From the NCBI GenBank assembly GCA_040218875.1, contig JAVJQP010000013.1: a stretch of 64,000 nt of DNA; one strand, 5' to 3'. Under the pieces are notes generated by a model that worked only from the letters and a program-made list of their open reading frames with translations, was not told the DNA's origin and searched no databases. Origin of the DNA: Coleofasciculus sp937127375. Lineage in GTDB: Bacteria; Cyanobacteriota; Cyanobacteriia; Cyanobacteriales; Coleofasciculaceae. Shown piece after piece: positions 9,042-16,844 of the stretch. Every line of letters starts with the position of its first letter. Position 1 is the stretch's first letter. Position numbers and translations under genes: made by a program.

Positions 9042-9236
9042 TTAAGGAGTGGACGGTTGAGCATCGTTATTTGTAACAATGGCTTCAACCTGAGCCTTTT
9101 GTTCCTGAGTATCCACAGCCGTAACCGCCCAACGCAGGGGTTCTCCCTGTTTTTGCAGTTCTGTCTCAATCGCTTGATGGAGTTGTTTCGGTGACTCCTG
9201 GAGGTCAATTTCGGCAGTAATGAAGTGAGTTGTCAT
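9042..9236 (-). CDS. Small hypothetical protein upstream of DUF3326
   Basis: This ORF encodes 64 residues from an ATG at 9236. The sequence is acidic and soluble and reads like a small alpha/beta domain (HFITAEIDLQESPKQLHQAI, then LRWAVTAVDTQEQKAQVEAI). It ends five bases before the DUF3326 gene on the same strand, which supports co-transcription. No known family was recognised. Confidence 0.7.
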   Translation of the reverse strand: MTTHFITAEIDLQESPKQLHQAIETELQKQGEPLRWAVTAVDTQEQKAQVEAIVTNNDAQPSTP

Positions 9237-9337
9237 TTTCTGAGTGGGGTAAATTACAATAAATGATCAATTGTCAAGGGGTACAAATGCTGGGTGCATG
9301 TCAACACAAGTAGGTTGCGCCCCAACACCATGCTGAC

Positions 9338-9658
9338 TCAAGACGGTTGACCAAATTGGCGCTCATACACCTCGTCTTCCTTACCGGATTCAACTTTCAG
9401 GTTAGAGCGCGGTAAGGCGATACAAAGCAAGACATACCCTTCCTCTTGCAATTCGGGTCCAAGTCCCATCCCTTCGCTTTGATCAACAGAACCCTCAATG
9501 ATTTTAGCGGCACAGGTTGTACAAACGCCAGCATTACAGGCATTGGGTAAGTCTATACCTTGTTCCTCCGCAGCCCGAAGAATTTGTTTATCCTCTGGGA
9601 CTTCTATCGTGTAGGTTGTTCCTTCGTGATTGATTTCGACGGTGTAAGTCTTAGGCAT
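9338..9658 (-). CDS. Plant-type [2Fe-2S] ferredoxin
   Basis: This is a 106-residue protein with the four cluster cysteines in the plant-type pattern: Cys in NACNAGVCTTCAAKI (C-x4-C-x2-C) and the fourth in VLLCIALP. It has the beta-grasp start TYTVEINHEGTTYTIEVPED. A C-terminal extension (DEVYERQFGQPS) and the atypical loop resemble the divergent FdC2-like ferredoxins rather than the major photosynthetic PetF. It would carry electrons in the cytoplasm or at the thylakoid surface. No clear operon partner is visible. Confidence 0.92.
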   Translation of the reverse strand: MPKTYTVEINHEGTTYTIEVPEDKQILRAAEEQGIDLPNACNAGVCTTCAAKIIEGSVDQSEGMGLGPELQEEGYVLLCIALPRSNLKVESGKEDEVYERQFGQPS

Positions 9659-9790
9659 TGTACCTCTTAGCGGCTTTCCAGGTTGACTTTCCCGGTTCGG
9701 GAAAAAATATTGACCGGGATTATTTTAACCTTTGTTGTCGGATTCCAGGCTATCCTTGAATTTATTACTAGACCGACACTCTAGATTCTC

Positions 9791-10054
9791 ATGATTGATC
9801 CGATCGCATCCTCTCGTACTCACCCTGCTGAACCCTCTCTCCCGCCGTCTTGGAACTATGAGGCGACAGTGGCTCAGGTGGAGACGATTATTGAGCAAAT
9901 CGAACGGGGGGAACTGGAATTAGCCGAGGTATTTGACCAATTTGCCTCGGCTGTCGAGTATTTGCGTCAATGTGAAGCCTTTCTGCAACAGCGACAACAG
10001 CAAATGGATTTGTTGATTGAGACATTAACAGATGAGTCAGATTCCCCGACTTGA
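9791..10054 (+). CDS. xseB: Exodeoxyribonuclease VII small subunit
   Basis: This 87-residue protein matches XseB in size and sequence: NYEATVAQVETIIEQIERGELELAEVFDQF, then a helical segment ending LRQCEAFLQQRQQQMDLL. XseB binds in several copies to XseA to form the single-strand-specific exonuclease VII. The large subunit gene is not in the window, so the pair may be unlinked here. The 175-base spacer after it shows nothing recognisable. Confidence 0.92.
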   Translation: MIDPIASSRTHPAEPSLPPSWNYEATVAQVETIIEQIERGELELAEVFDQFASAVEYLRQCEAFLQQRQQQMDLLIETLTDESDSPT

Positions 10055-10229
10055 TCTCTAACTTTTTACCCATCTAAGCTTATTATATCTTGCCTCCGCT
10101 CTATCAATTAATTAGCTGACACGACTATATCTAGGGGTTTATAGTCCTCAATTAGGGTTATCACCTACTACCTATAGGTATTCTCTATATTTGCTGAACA
10201 GGTCTAGTGCTAATTTGAGTAATTGCTAC

Positions 10230-10790
10230 TCACGCCAACAAATCATCAATCGCCACACTAAAACCGATTAACACCTGCTGTGTCCTGACCACATCACCCT
10301 GGTTAAATAAAACTTGTTGCTGTTGTGTAATCACCAAAACCCAGTGACTCTCAGGAAACACTAACCAAACTTCCTGACACCCCGATCGCAGATACTCTTT
10401 GACCTTACCAAAAACATCTTCCGCGCCATCTGTCGGCGAAATAATCTCAGCAATTAAGGGGAAACTTTGAGATAAAACCGTAAACTCGCCAAATTGTTCT
10501 ACCCGTTCAGGAGTGAGATAAGATACATCAGGACGACGCCCTCGTTCTCCTGTCCAACAGGGGGTTTCCGTGTAAACATCTCCGCCCAAACTCTGATCCT
10601 CTTTATAATTTCCCCAATATCGAGCTAATCGTGCTTGAATTCGACCATGTTTGGCTGTCATCCCTTGCTTCTCCACCAATTGCCCATCTACCCATTCTGT
10701 ATGGTCAGGGGGATTTAGCAAATAGTCTTGGACAGAGAAAACTGGAGACTCAACCTGAGAGTCCTGGGAATTCGCGATCGCGTATGCCAT
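10230..10790 (-). CDS. Uma2 family putative restriction-type endonuclease (DUF820)
   Basis: This 186-residue protein has the Uma2 pattern common in cyanobacterial multigene families. It contains EWVDGQLVEKQGM near the N-terminus, HGRIQARLARYW, then the PD-(D/E)xK-like core RRPDVSYLTPERV, LIAEIISPTDGAEDV and KVKEYLRSGCQEVWLV. Catalytic residues appear intact (Asp in RPDV, Glu in AEI, Lys in KVKEY). The role of the family is unknown; mobility or defence roles have been proposed. Confidence 0.88.
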   Translation of the reverse strand: MAYAIANSQDSQVESPVFSVQDYLLNPPDHTEWVDGQLVEKQGMTAKHGRIQARLARYWGNYKEDQSLGGDVYTETPCWTGERGRRPDVSYLTPERVEQFGEFTVLSQSFPLIAEIISPTDGAEDVFGKVKEYLRSGCQEVWLVFPESHWVLVITQQQQVLFNQGDVVRTQQVLIGFSVAIDDLLA

Positions 10791-10968
10791 AGTTATCCAT
10801 CATCCGTATTTTCAGTCATCCCTAACAAAGGACAAATGATATCAATTCCGTATACATCTTTATCCTTTGTTAATAGATAACTAACCTGTCAGTGTAATCC
10901 GTGTGACTAATCTTTCTTTCCCCCACCCCCATCTGGACAATAAATCCGTGAAATCAGTGTTTTGACAA

Positions 10969-11937
10969 TTAACCCAACATTTCCTGCGCCCGCTTAATAT
11001 TTTTACGAACTGATTCGGCTGACGTATGCAGGGCGGTGAGTTCAGTATCCGTTAAGTTAATTTCTACAACTTTTTCGACACCACGACATCCTAACCGTAT
11101 GGGGACACCAATGAAAATATCCTTCAAACCATATTCCCCGTCTAGATAAGACGACACAGGTAAAAGTCGCGACTGATTATGTAAAATGGCTTCCACCATG
11201 GCGCAAGTCGAGGACGCAGGCGCGGAATACGCGCCGCCAGTTTTCATCAGATTCACAATTTCTGCGCCACCATGACGAGTCCGATCGACTAAACGATCAA
11301 CTGTTTCCTTATCCATCAGTTCAGTAATCGGAATTCCTCGCACCGTCGAGTAGCGGGGTAAAGGTACCATTAAATCCCCATGACCCCCTAAGACTAACCC
11401 ACTGACATCCGCAATCGATACCCCTAATTCCATCGCAATGAAGGTTTGGAAACGGGCAGAATCCAGCATTCCCGCCATTCCCATCACCCGTGACGCGGGT
11501 AATCCTAATGTTTGCCAGACCAAGTAGGTCATCACATCCAGGGGATTTGTGACAATAATATACAAGGCATCCGGCGATCGCGCGATCGCTTTTTCTGCTA
11601 CCTCCACCGCAATCTTGGCATTAATTTTGAGCAAATCATCTCGATTCATCCCCGGTTTACGGGGTAAACCCGCCGTGATGATCACCACATCAGACCCGGT
11701 GGTATCCATATAATCATTGGTGCCAATAATCTCGCGATTGTGACAATCCATCCCCTGTGCCTCCATTAAATCTAGGGCAATACCTTGGGGAATACCGGGA
11801 ACAATGTCTAAAAGTACCACATTTGCCAAATTGCGTTGGGCAATCCGGTGCGCCAACGTGCTACCGACGTGACCCGCACCAATCACGGTGACGCGGTGAT
11901 CATTGCAGGCGATAGGTAAATTCGAGGAAGATGCCAT
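10969..11937 (-). CDS. mdh: Malate dehydrogenase
   Basis: This is an NAD-dependent lactate/malate dehydrogenase fold with a Rossmann motif (VTVIGAGHVGSTLAHRIA), the substrate loop ITAGLPRKPGMNRDDLL (with Arg residues for the dicarboxylate and an Arg at the specificity position), IIVTNPLDVMTYL, and the catalytic region VLGGHGDLMVPLPRYSTV carrying the catalytic His. These fit malate rather than lactate dehydrogenase. The ATG at 11937 (MASSSN) gives 322 residues, the family norm. An upstream start would add 21 residues with no support. Confidence 0.93.
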   Translation of the reverse strand: MASSSNLPIACNDHRVTVIGAGHVGSTLAHRIAQRNLANVVLLDIVPGIPQGIALDLMEAQGMDCHNREIIGTNDYMDTTGSDVVIITAGLPRKPGMNRDDLLKINAKIAVEVAEKAIARSPDALYIIVTNPLDVMTYLVWQTLGLPASRVMGMAGMLDSARFQTFIAMELGVSIADVSGLVLGGHGDLMVPLPRYSTVRGIPITELMDKETVDRLVDRTRHGGAEIVNLMKTGGAYSAPASSTCAMVEAILHNQSRLLPVSSYLDGEYGLKDIFIGVPIRLGCRGVEKVVEINLTDTELTALHTSAESVRKNIKRAQEMLG

Positions 11938-12077
11938 GGCTATAGATCGATTCTGCGATCGCGACGATACAACTAACGTGGCACAGCTAACATGGCGCAA
12001 TTTTACAGCTTTTTTGGGCGCAAGCCTGGATTTTTGACCAGGCTAATCGAGCAAATTAGGCGTGTCACGCTACTACT

Positions 12078-12296
12078 TTAGCTAGTGACTTCGAGTTGGT
12101 CTAGACGAAACCAAATATTCGGGGTCGGTACATAAAACTTGACTAAGACATAGTCACCCCGGGTATCGACCACCTCCCCATCACTTTCAAACAGGTAAGG
12201 AGGAAAGCGAGTATCACTGGCTTTAGCTTCCACACTATTATCCAACGTTTCGCGATTTACGCGCACTAATGATCCTTTTTTGAGTTTGCCTGCCAT
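12078..12296 (-). CDS. ndhO: NAD(P)H-quinone oxidoreductase subunit O
   Basis: This 72-residue protein is recognised as NdhO, a small peripheral subunit specific to cyanobacterial and plastid NDH-1. It has a basic start (MAGKLKKGSLVRVNRE), FPPYLFESDGEVV, then GDYVLVKFYVPTPNIWFRLDQLE. NDH-1 drives cyclic electron flow, respiration and CO2 uptake at the thylakoid. The gene is monocistronic here, upstream of mdh on the same strand with a gap of about 140 bases. Confidence 0.95.
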   Translation of the reverse strand: MAGKLKKGSLVRVNRETLDNSVEAKASDTRFPPYLFESDGEVVDTRGDYVLVKFYVPTPNIWFRLDQLEVTS

Positions 12297-12356
12297 TATT
12301 TATCCCTAATATCGATATGAGTAAACGCTTTCCAGCCATTATCCCTCATATATTAA

Positions 12357-12728
12357 CGAGGGATCGATAAAAAGTATGTACCGTTAGCTTGCAGCAAAGC
12401 AGAGATTGATCCGATTAGCCAGCGTCAGATTGCCGTGAGTCGTTACGATGAACGCGATGGCTGGATTGATGGTTATATTGACCTTTGGTTAGATGATTCG
12501 ACAATGGTTGACCTAACCCCCCCAGCCCCCCTTCCCTCGCAGGGAAGGGGGGAGCAAGAATTCCCTGTTGCAGCAAAGGAAATGAAAGAATATTGCTCCC
12601 CTCTCCTTGCAGGAGAGGGGCTGGGGGAGAGGTCAAAAAAATCGCCGCTTCTGGAAATTCTGGAAGCGACACGGGGTAAAAGTGAAGATGAGGATAGAGA
12701 TTACTTTGTAGTAATTTATCATAGCTAG
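12357..12728 (+). pseudogene. Degenerate ORF carrying a palindromic repeat insertion
   Basis: The frame is open from 12357 to 12728, with a GTG at 12435 as the only plausible start. The 5' part (SRYDERDGWIDGYIDLWLDDST) and 3' part (LLEILEATRGKSEDEDRDYFVV) look protein-like. The middle, roughly 12519-12632, is a dispersed C/G-rich palindromic repeat read in frame (PPAPLPSQGRGEQEF ... LLAGEGLGE). The most likely reading is a gene remnant invaded by a repeat. No family was recognised and the true start is probably lost. Confidence 0.4.
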
Positions 12729-12982
12729 TCTAGAAGATGCAAAACTTCCCTAAACTCCTCATAACTAATTTGGCGATCGCGGTTGGTGTCGGCTAGCTTC
12801 AGCATTGCCTCAATTTCAGCGTGAGTAACTTGGGAATTAATCTCTCGCAAACAAACTTCTAATTCTTCGCCACTAATGTAACCTGACTCATCCTTGTCCA
12901 AAAGCCGAAAATATGCCATTAGGCGCTCGTCTTCGTCTAAATGTTTGAATGAATCAAAGCTATGGCTCATCATCCGCCACAA
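12725..12982 (-). CDS. EF-hand calcium-binding protein (start uncertain)
   Basis: This ORF contains two EF-hand loops. The first, DKDESGYISGEE, has the expected D-x-D-x-S-G-x-I-x-x-x-E pattern. The second is DTNRDRQISYEE. Together they make one calcium-binding pair. The annotated start is a TTG at 12982 or an ATG at 12973, but the frame continues upstream to 13102 with convincing protein sequence (ARQDYGVTTTEEAEIIKQTD) and no ATG, GTG or TTG. It overlaps the end of the upstream polyferredoxin-like gene by about 30 bases in another frame. A frameshifted C-terminal extension of that gene is possible. Confidence 0.7.
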   Translation of the reverse strand: MWRMMSHSFDSFKHLDEDERLMAYFRLLDKDESGYISGEELEVCLREINSQVTHAEIEAMLKLADTNRDRQISYEEFREVLHLLD

Positions 12983-13070
12983 CTGATGCGGATCAGTTTG
13001 TTTAATAATCTCGGCTTCCTCCGTTGTAGTAACCCCGTAATCTTGGCGAGCCTGCTCAATGCTTTTTGAT

Positions 13071-14222
13071 TCACGTTTCGATAATTGCTTGAGGTTCTTG
13101 ACTTAGGGGTTGCTGCTGGCGTCGCTGAACCGCATTATAGCGTTTTTCTATACTACTTCCTATGCTAGATCCGGCAAATGCAAATGCGGCTAATGTCAGC
13201 GGAACAGCGACTAACTTAGGCAGGGGAATTGCCTGATTTGCCAGATAAAATCCTGGACTCATTAATGTAGCTAGCTGATTTTCTTGATGCGCCCAAACGC
13301 CAGAGAAATAGTAGTCCCAATTCCCGGCATAAAGATAATAATAAATGAAGTAACCCAAGACCAATCCGACATAACCGTAGTAGAGCCACTGCTGTTGCGG
13401 TTGCATAATCGTTTCCCAGTAGGAACGCTCCGCATCAATATCAATACAGGGACTCTGACAAGCCACACAAGCACTCTGTTCTTCGCCTTTTTTGTTTAGG
13501 GTGCGACACATCGATTGCGTAATCTTTTGGCGATCTTCCTCATGAGCTGTTCTCGTCAACAATCCTCTAGGTTCAGCATAAATTTTTTGCACCGGAGCCA
13601 TGGGACAGAAATACTGACACCAGGATTTACCCTCATAGAGGTAGCCCACTACAATTGCCCCGATAATAGTTGTTACTAAAAAAAATGCCAAGGCTGTGCG
13701 ATCGGAATTGACGAACAAAATTCTGCTACATAATCCTAGATAAAACAGTCCAAATTGGAGATGCAAATGATTCCGACCTAACCAGGAATTTTGAGTCACT
13801 TTTACTCCCTGATAGCGTACTTTCCCAGTTCGAGGATGAACTCGTCGTTGTTTCCGTTGCCATCCCAAAGCGCGAGGAATTTGGGACAGGAATGACAATG
13901 GACATATCCGACGCCATAATTCATGTCCAAATACCAACAAAATGAAAATAGCGGCGGGGACAATTATGCCCCAAAAAATAGGCGCTCCCAAGGCATAAGG
14001 ACTCTCTTCTATACAAGTTCCCTGAACATTTACACAAATAGTAGGGTCAATTATTAAAGGACTAATTGTATTGTCAGGAGTGGTTAATTCAGGAGAGAAA
14101 GGGTCATAGAACAACGAAAGAATTAGCAACAACCAACCAATGGTCAGCAGCCATCGAACTCGGTGCATTTGGCGTTCCGATATTTGCATCCTATTAAATG
14201 TTAAATTCGCCAGCAGTATCAT
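13071..14222 (-). CDS. Membrane 4Fe-4S binding protein (NapH/polyferredoxin-like)
   Basis: This is a 383-residue integral membrane protein with about six hydrophobic segments and cysteine motifs on cytoplasmic loops: RRICPLSFLSQIP, WCQYFCPMAPVQKIYAEPRG and SACVACQSPCIDID. The C-x3-C-P and C-x2-C-x3-C-x-D patterns resemble NapH/NosR/CcoG-type electron transfer proteins. The physiological partner is unknown. Several in-frame ATGs (14222, 14189, 14168) are possible starts; the last gives an N-terminus just before the first membrane segment. The stop overlaps the upstream extension of the EF-hand frame. Confidence 0.82.
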   Translation of the reverse strand: MILLANLTFNRMQISERQMHRVRWLLTIGWLLLILSLFYDPFSPELTTPDNTISPLIIDPTICVNVQGTCIEESPYALGAPIFWGIIVPAAIFILLVFGHELWRRICPLSFLSQIPRALGWQRKQRRVHPRTGKVRYQGVKVTQNSWLGRNHLHLQFGLFYLGLCSRILFVNSDRTALAFFLVTTIIGAIVVGYLYEGKSWCQYFCPMAPVQKIYAEPRGLLTRTAHEEDRQKITQSMCRTLNKKGEEQSACVACQSPCIDIDAERSYWETIMQPQQQWLYYGYVGLVLGYFIYYYLYAGNWDYYFSGVWAHQENQLATLMSPGFYLANQAIPLPKLVAVPLTLAAFAFAGSSIGSSIEKRYNAVQRRQQQPLSQEPQAIIET

Positions 14223-14348
14223 AGGGGTCTTGGCTAGTCCCGTACTTAATGTGCTAAATTGTTAGTTTTATTGGTATAGCTTGAATCCTCGTCTCACAAC
14301 CTTAGCAATACCTTAATCCTTCAATTCTTACACACCGGAACTGAAATC

Positions 14349-15212
14349 TTACGCCTTGGTCGTTGGTGACTGGCAGTGTGGGCAAAAATGAGACGAACGC
14401 CCGGACAACTTAATCCGCTCAATCGGGGTCTCACAGACGCGACAAGGCTGTCCTGTGCGACCATAGACCCAAGCGACTCCACTGTAATTGCCATTGACGC
14501 CCTGGACATTGAGGAAGCTGCTGAAGGTTGTGCCACCCGCCTCAATCCCTGCTTTTAACACTTGAATAATCCCTTGGTGTAGACGTTCAATTTGATCTAC
14601 ACTTAATCGGGCGCAAACCGTTTGAGGATGAATCCCACTCACGAATAAGGCTTCATCAGCGTAGATATTCCCCACACCTGCAACCAGGGATTGGTCGAGG
14701 AGGGCGGTTTTGATCGAACGCTGAGATGTTTTCAGCTTCTGAGTCAAATACTCTGGAGAGAAAGCTTCTGAGAAAGGTTCAGGTCCTAAATTTTGCAATC
14801 CCGTGATAATGCGATCGCACGCTTCCCCCGGCGGTACCCACCACATCCGACCAAAGGTGCGTTGATCCACAAAGCGCAATTCCTGTCCTTGAGGAAAAAA
14901 CAACCGCACTCGCGTATGCTTCTGTAAGGGTTCCGTTTGCTGAATCCATAGGAGTTGACCACTCATCCGCAGATGTACCCCTAACCAGCCAGCATCCCCA
15001 TTTTCAGAGTGGCTAAGTTTAGCCAGCAGATATTTGCCCCGTCGGTGCCAATCGGTAATTTTCGTCTGCTTCACACCCTGCCAAAATGCCGCCACAGAAA
15101 CAGGGTAGGCAATGGTGCGCGAGAGCAACACATCCCCACCCTGAATAGCCTGGGTCAGCGTAATTTGCTTTAGACCCAGACGAATTGTTTCCACTTCCGG
15201 CAATTCAGGCAC
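14349..15212 (-). CDS. mutM: Formamidopyrimidine-DNA glycosylase
   Basis: MutM/Fpg removes 8-oxoguanine and other oxidised purines and nicks the DNA. The protein begins with the diagnostic PELPEVE (Pro2 nucleophile, then Glu3). It has the helix-two-turn-helix region with LLDQSLVAGVGNIYADEAL and a C-terminal zinc finger with two Cys pairs (CRVCETP and HFCPHCQ). The length of 287 residues is typical. The start codon is GTG at 15212, fixed by the need for Pro at position 2. It lies 22 bases downstream of psaE on the same strand, so the two may be co-transcribed. Confidence 0.96.
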   Translation of the reverse strand: MPELPEVETIRLGLKQITLTQAIQGGDVLLSRTIAYPVSVAAFWQGVKQTKITDWHRRGKYLLAKLSHSENGDAGWLGVHLRMSGQLLWIQQTEPLQKHTRVRLFFPQGQELRFVDQRTFGRMWWVPPGEACDRIITGLQNLGPEPFSEAFSPEYLTQKLKTSQRSIKTALLDQSLVAGVGNIYADEALFVSGIHPQTVCARLSVDQIERLHQGIIQVLKAGIEAGGTTFSSFLNVQGVNGNYSGVAWVYGRTGQPCRVCETPIERIKLSGRSSHFCPHCQSPTTKA

Positions 15213-15234
15213 GGCTTCGGGTGATTCCGTTCCG

Positions 15235-15450
15235 TTACTTCTTCTTCTTCTTCCCTGGTGCCACGACTACCAGTTCGTTTTCAGCAAAGTTATTGGTATT
15301 GATGCCGGCATAGTTGACTTTATCGAAACGGACGATGACAGGATAGATAATGCCGCTCTTGTCTACGGTTGCCACAGTTCCGACATCGTTATACCAATAG
15401 GATTCTTTGCGCTTAATCCGAACTTTTGCGCCGCGTGTTACTTCTGCCAT
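15235..15450 (-). CDS. psaE: Photosystem I reaction centre subunit IV
   Basis: This 71-residue PsaE has the SH3-like sequence typical of the family: RGAKVRIKRKESYWYNDVGTV, IIYPVIVRFDKVNYAG and NTNNFAENEL, with a Lys-rich C-terminal tail. It sits on the stromal side of PSI, stabilises ferredoxin docking and supports cyclic electron flow. It is located just upstream of mutM on the same strand. A dispersed repeat lies upstream at 15626. Confidence 0.97.
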   Translation of the reverse strand: MAEVTRGAKVRIKRKESYWYNDVGTVATVDKSGIIYPVIVRFDKVNYAGINTNNFAENELVVVAPGKKKKK

Positions 15451-15625
15451 ATCAATTTTTCCCTTACGAATCTAGTTTTACAGCGTACTACTGGATGAGG
15501 GGTGTCTGCTTACTCTTTATTTTAAGTTTTATTACAAAGATGAGTTGAGAAACGCCTTGTTTCCAGAGATAGAGAGAGATAGGGCAGATGCTGGGGGGCG
15601 GGGGTACTGGGGGAGTGTTGAGTGT

Positions 15626-15687
15626 GTAGGGGCGGGTTTCACTACTATCCTTTCTGATCTCACCCAGATTTGACTAAACCCGCCCCG
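15626..15687. repeat. Dispersed palindromic repeat, GGGCGGGTTT family (subtype b)
   Basis: The element begins gtaggggcgggttt and ends actaaacccgcccc. Its internal sequence (cactactatcctttctg, then acccagattt) matches the copy at 28366 and differs from the 580/2260/18711 subtype. At least two internal variants of the element therefore share the same termini. It lies between psaE and the DUF6391 gene. Confidence 0.85.
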
Positions 15688-15725
15688 ACTTAGTGTTAAC
15701 CTTCCTACCTTCTACCCTTTTGAGC

Positions 15726-16382
15726 CTAATCCCGCCATCGCACCTGTACGAAATAAGCAGGTCGTCCCCAGATATCGGAGGTATCGCTAATATCCTCAAC
15801 AGCCAGATTAAAAGGAATCGCCGTGGTGAGGTAGCGTTGAGCCAGGATACCAATGTCAGGGGTAAGTTGGGTGGCTGTAGCGGTGGCTAGACCTAAACCA
15901 ATCAGTTGCTCAATCGGACCACGGGGTAGGAGAAGATGAGCGCCTAGGGCTAATCCAGCCGTTAACATCATGCCAACGGAGAGATTCGTACCGCAACGAG
16001 GATGTACCGCTAAATTCCATTCCCCTTGGGTGAGACGATTCAACGCCAGAGGAACCGCACGTCTCAAGTCCGATACATTCACCTCACCATAGAGGTAAAA
16101 TCCTTGTTCAGTAGATAAACCACCTAAAGTATCATTATCCATCTCATGCACGGTGGTAGCTGTACCCGCACGACTGCGACTAGGGCGTGACGTATAGTTG
16201 GCATTGGCTAAATCAGCCAGAACCCAAACCGTTGCATGTTCAAGAGCGTGAACCTGACGCAACATTAACAATTCTTTTAACCCTGGTACAAAAGGCAGTT
16301 GCTTGAGTAAGTCTGTATCTTGACTGGGATAGGGTGTAGGAACGTTAAAATCCCACGTCTGAGCAGAAGTCGTATAAGTCAT
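15726..16382 (-). CDS. DUF6391 domain-containing protein
   Basis: This protein of about 219 residues has a segment with conserved histidines (LRQVHALEHATVW), a central block DTLGGLSTEQGFYLYGEV, then WNLAVHPRCGTNLSVG and a hydrophobic stretch LTAGLALGAHLLLP. The pattern matches the cyanobacterial DUF6391 family, of unknown function. The ATG at 16382 is chosen. A longer frame to 16559 exists, but its first 59 residues are encoded by a dispersed palindromic repeat and are unlikely to be protein. Confidence 0.8.
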   Translation of the reverse strand: MTYTTSAQTWDFNVPTPYPSQDTDLLKQLPFVPGLKELLMLRQVHALEHATVWVLADLANANYTSRPSRSRAGTATTVHEMDNDTLGGLSTEQGFYLYGEVNVSDLRRAVPLALNRLTQGEWNLAVHPRCGTNLSVGMMLTAGLALGAHLLLPRGPIEQLIGLGLATATATQLTPDIGILAQRYLTTAIPFNLAVEDISDTSDIWGRPAYFVQVRWRD

Positions 16383-16478
16383 GGCAGGATGTACTATCAA
16401 ACTCGCCGATATTCTTTTCACTGTAGCGTTGGTTATTGAAGAAGTCAGGAAAAATGTACCATTGCTCCCCCAGCTCCC

Positions 16479-16498
16479 AGACGTGCCATGGCACGTCT
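16479..16498. repeat. Dispersed 20-bp palindrome (AGACG family)
   Basis: A perfect 20-base palindrome, agacgtgccatggcacgtct. Variants with the same outer AGACG/CGTCT arms but different inner bases occur at 28316, 35099, 36033, 40462, 52564 and 60476, and a slightly changed copy at 16795. Here it lies upstream of the DUF6391 start. Confidence 0.9.
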
Positions 16499-16844
16499 CT
16501 ACATTGCTCCCTCTGCTCCCATAACGACGCGATACAATACCAGGTAAGCATCTAGACACCGTACATCTTATTCGTGCCGATAACCAACAGTGGTGTCAAT
16601 ACTGCTTGGATAAGACTGATCCCCCCTAGTCCCCGGAGAATAAAAAGCATAAGCAATATCTGGTTTCCCTGTGTCAAAAAGCGAAGCCTCCTCTGGCTTC
16701 CCGATTAAGCAAAAACGAACCCTTCTCTAGCTTTCACCTTTTGAAGAGAAAGGGAAAGGGGATCTATAAGGGAAGAGGGAGATCTGAATTTGACAGATGT
16801 GCCATGGCACGTCTCTAGCTAACGTTTGACGTTTGACTTACCTC

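Noticed and set aside
12415..12672. 85-residue minus-strand ORF
   Set aside because: It is encoded mostly by a dispersed palindromic repeat and overlaps the degenerate plus-strand ORF; the protein shows only repeat-type sequence.
16383..16559. 59-residue N-terminal extension of the DUF6391 protein
   Set aside because: It is encoded by an AGACG palindrome and low-complexity spacer; the ATG at 16382 gives the conserved start.
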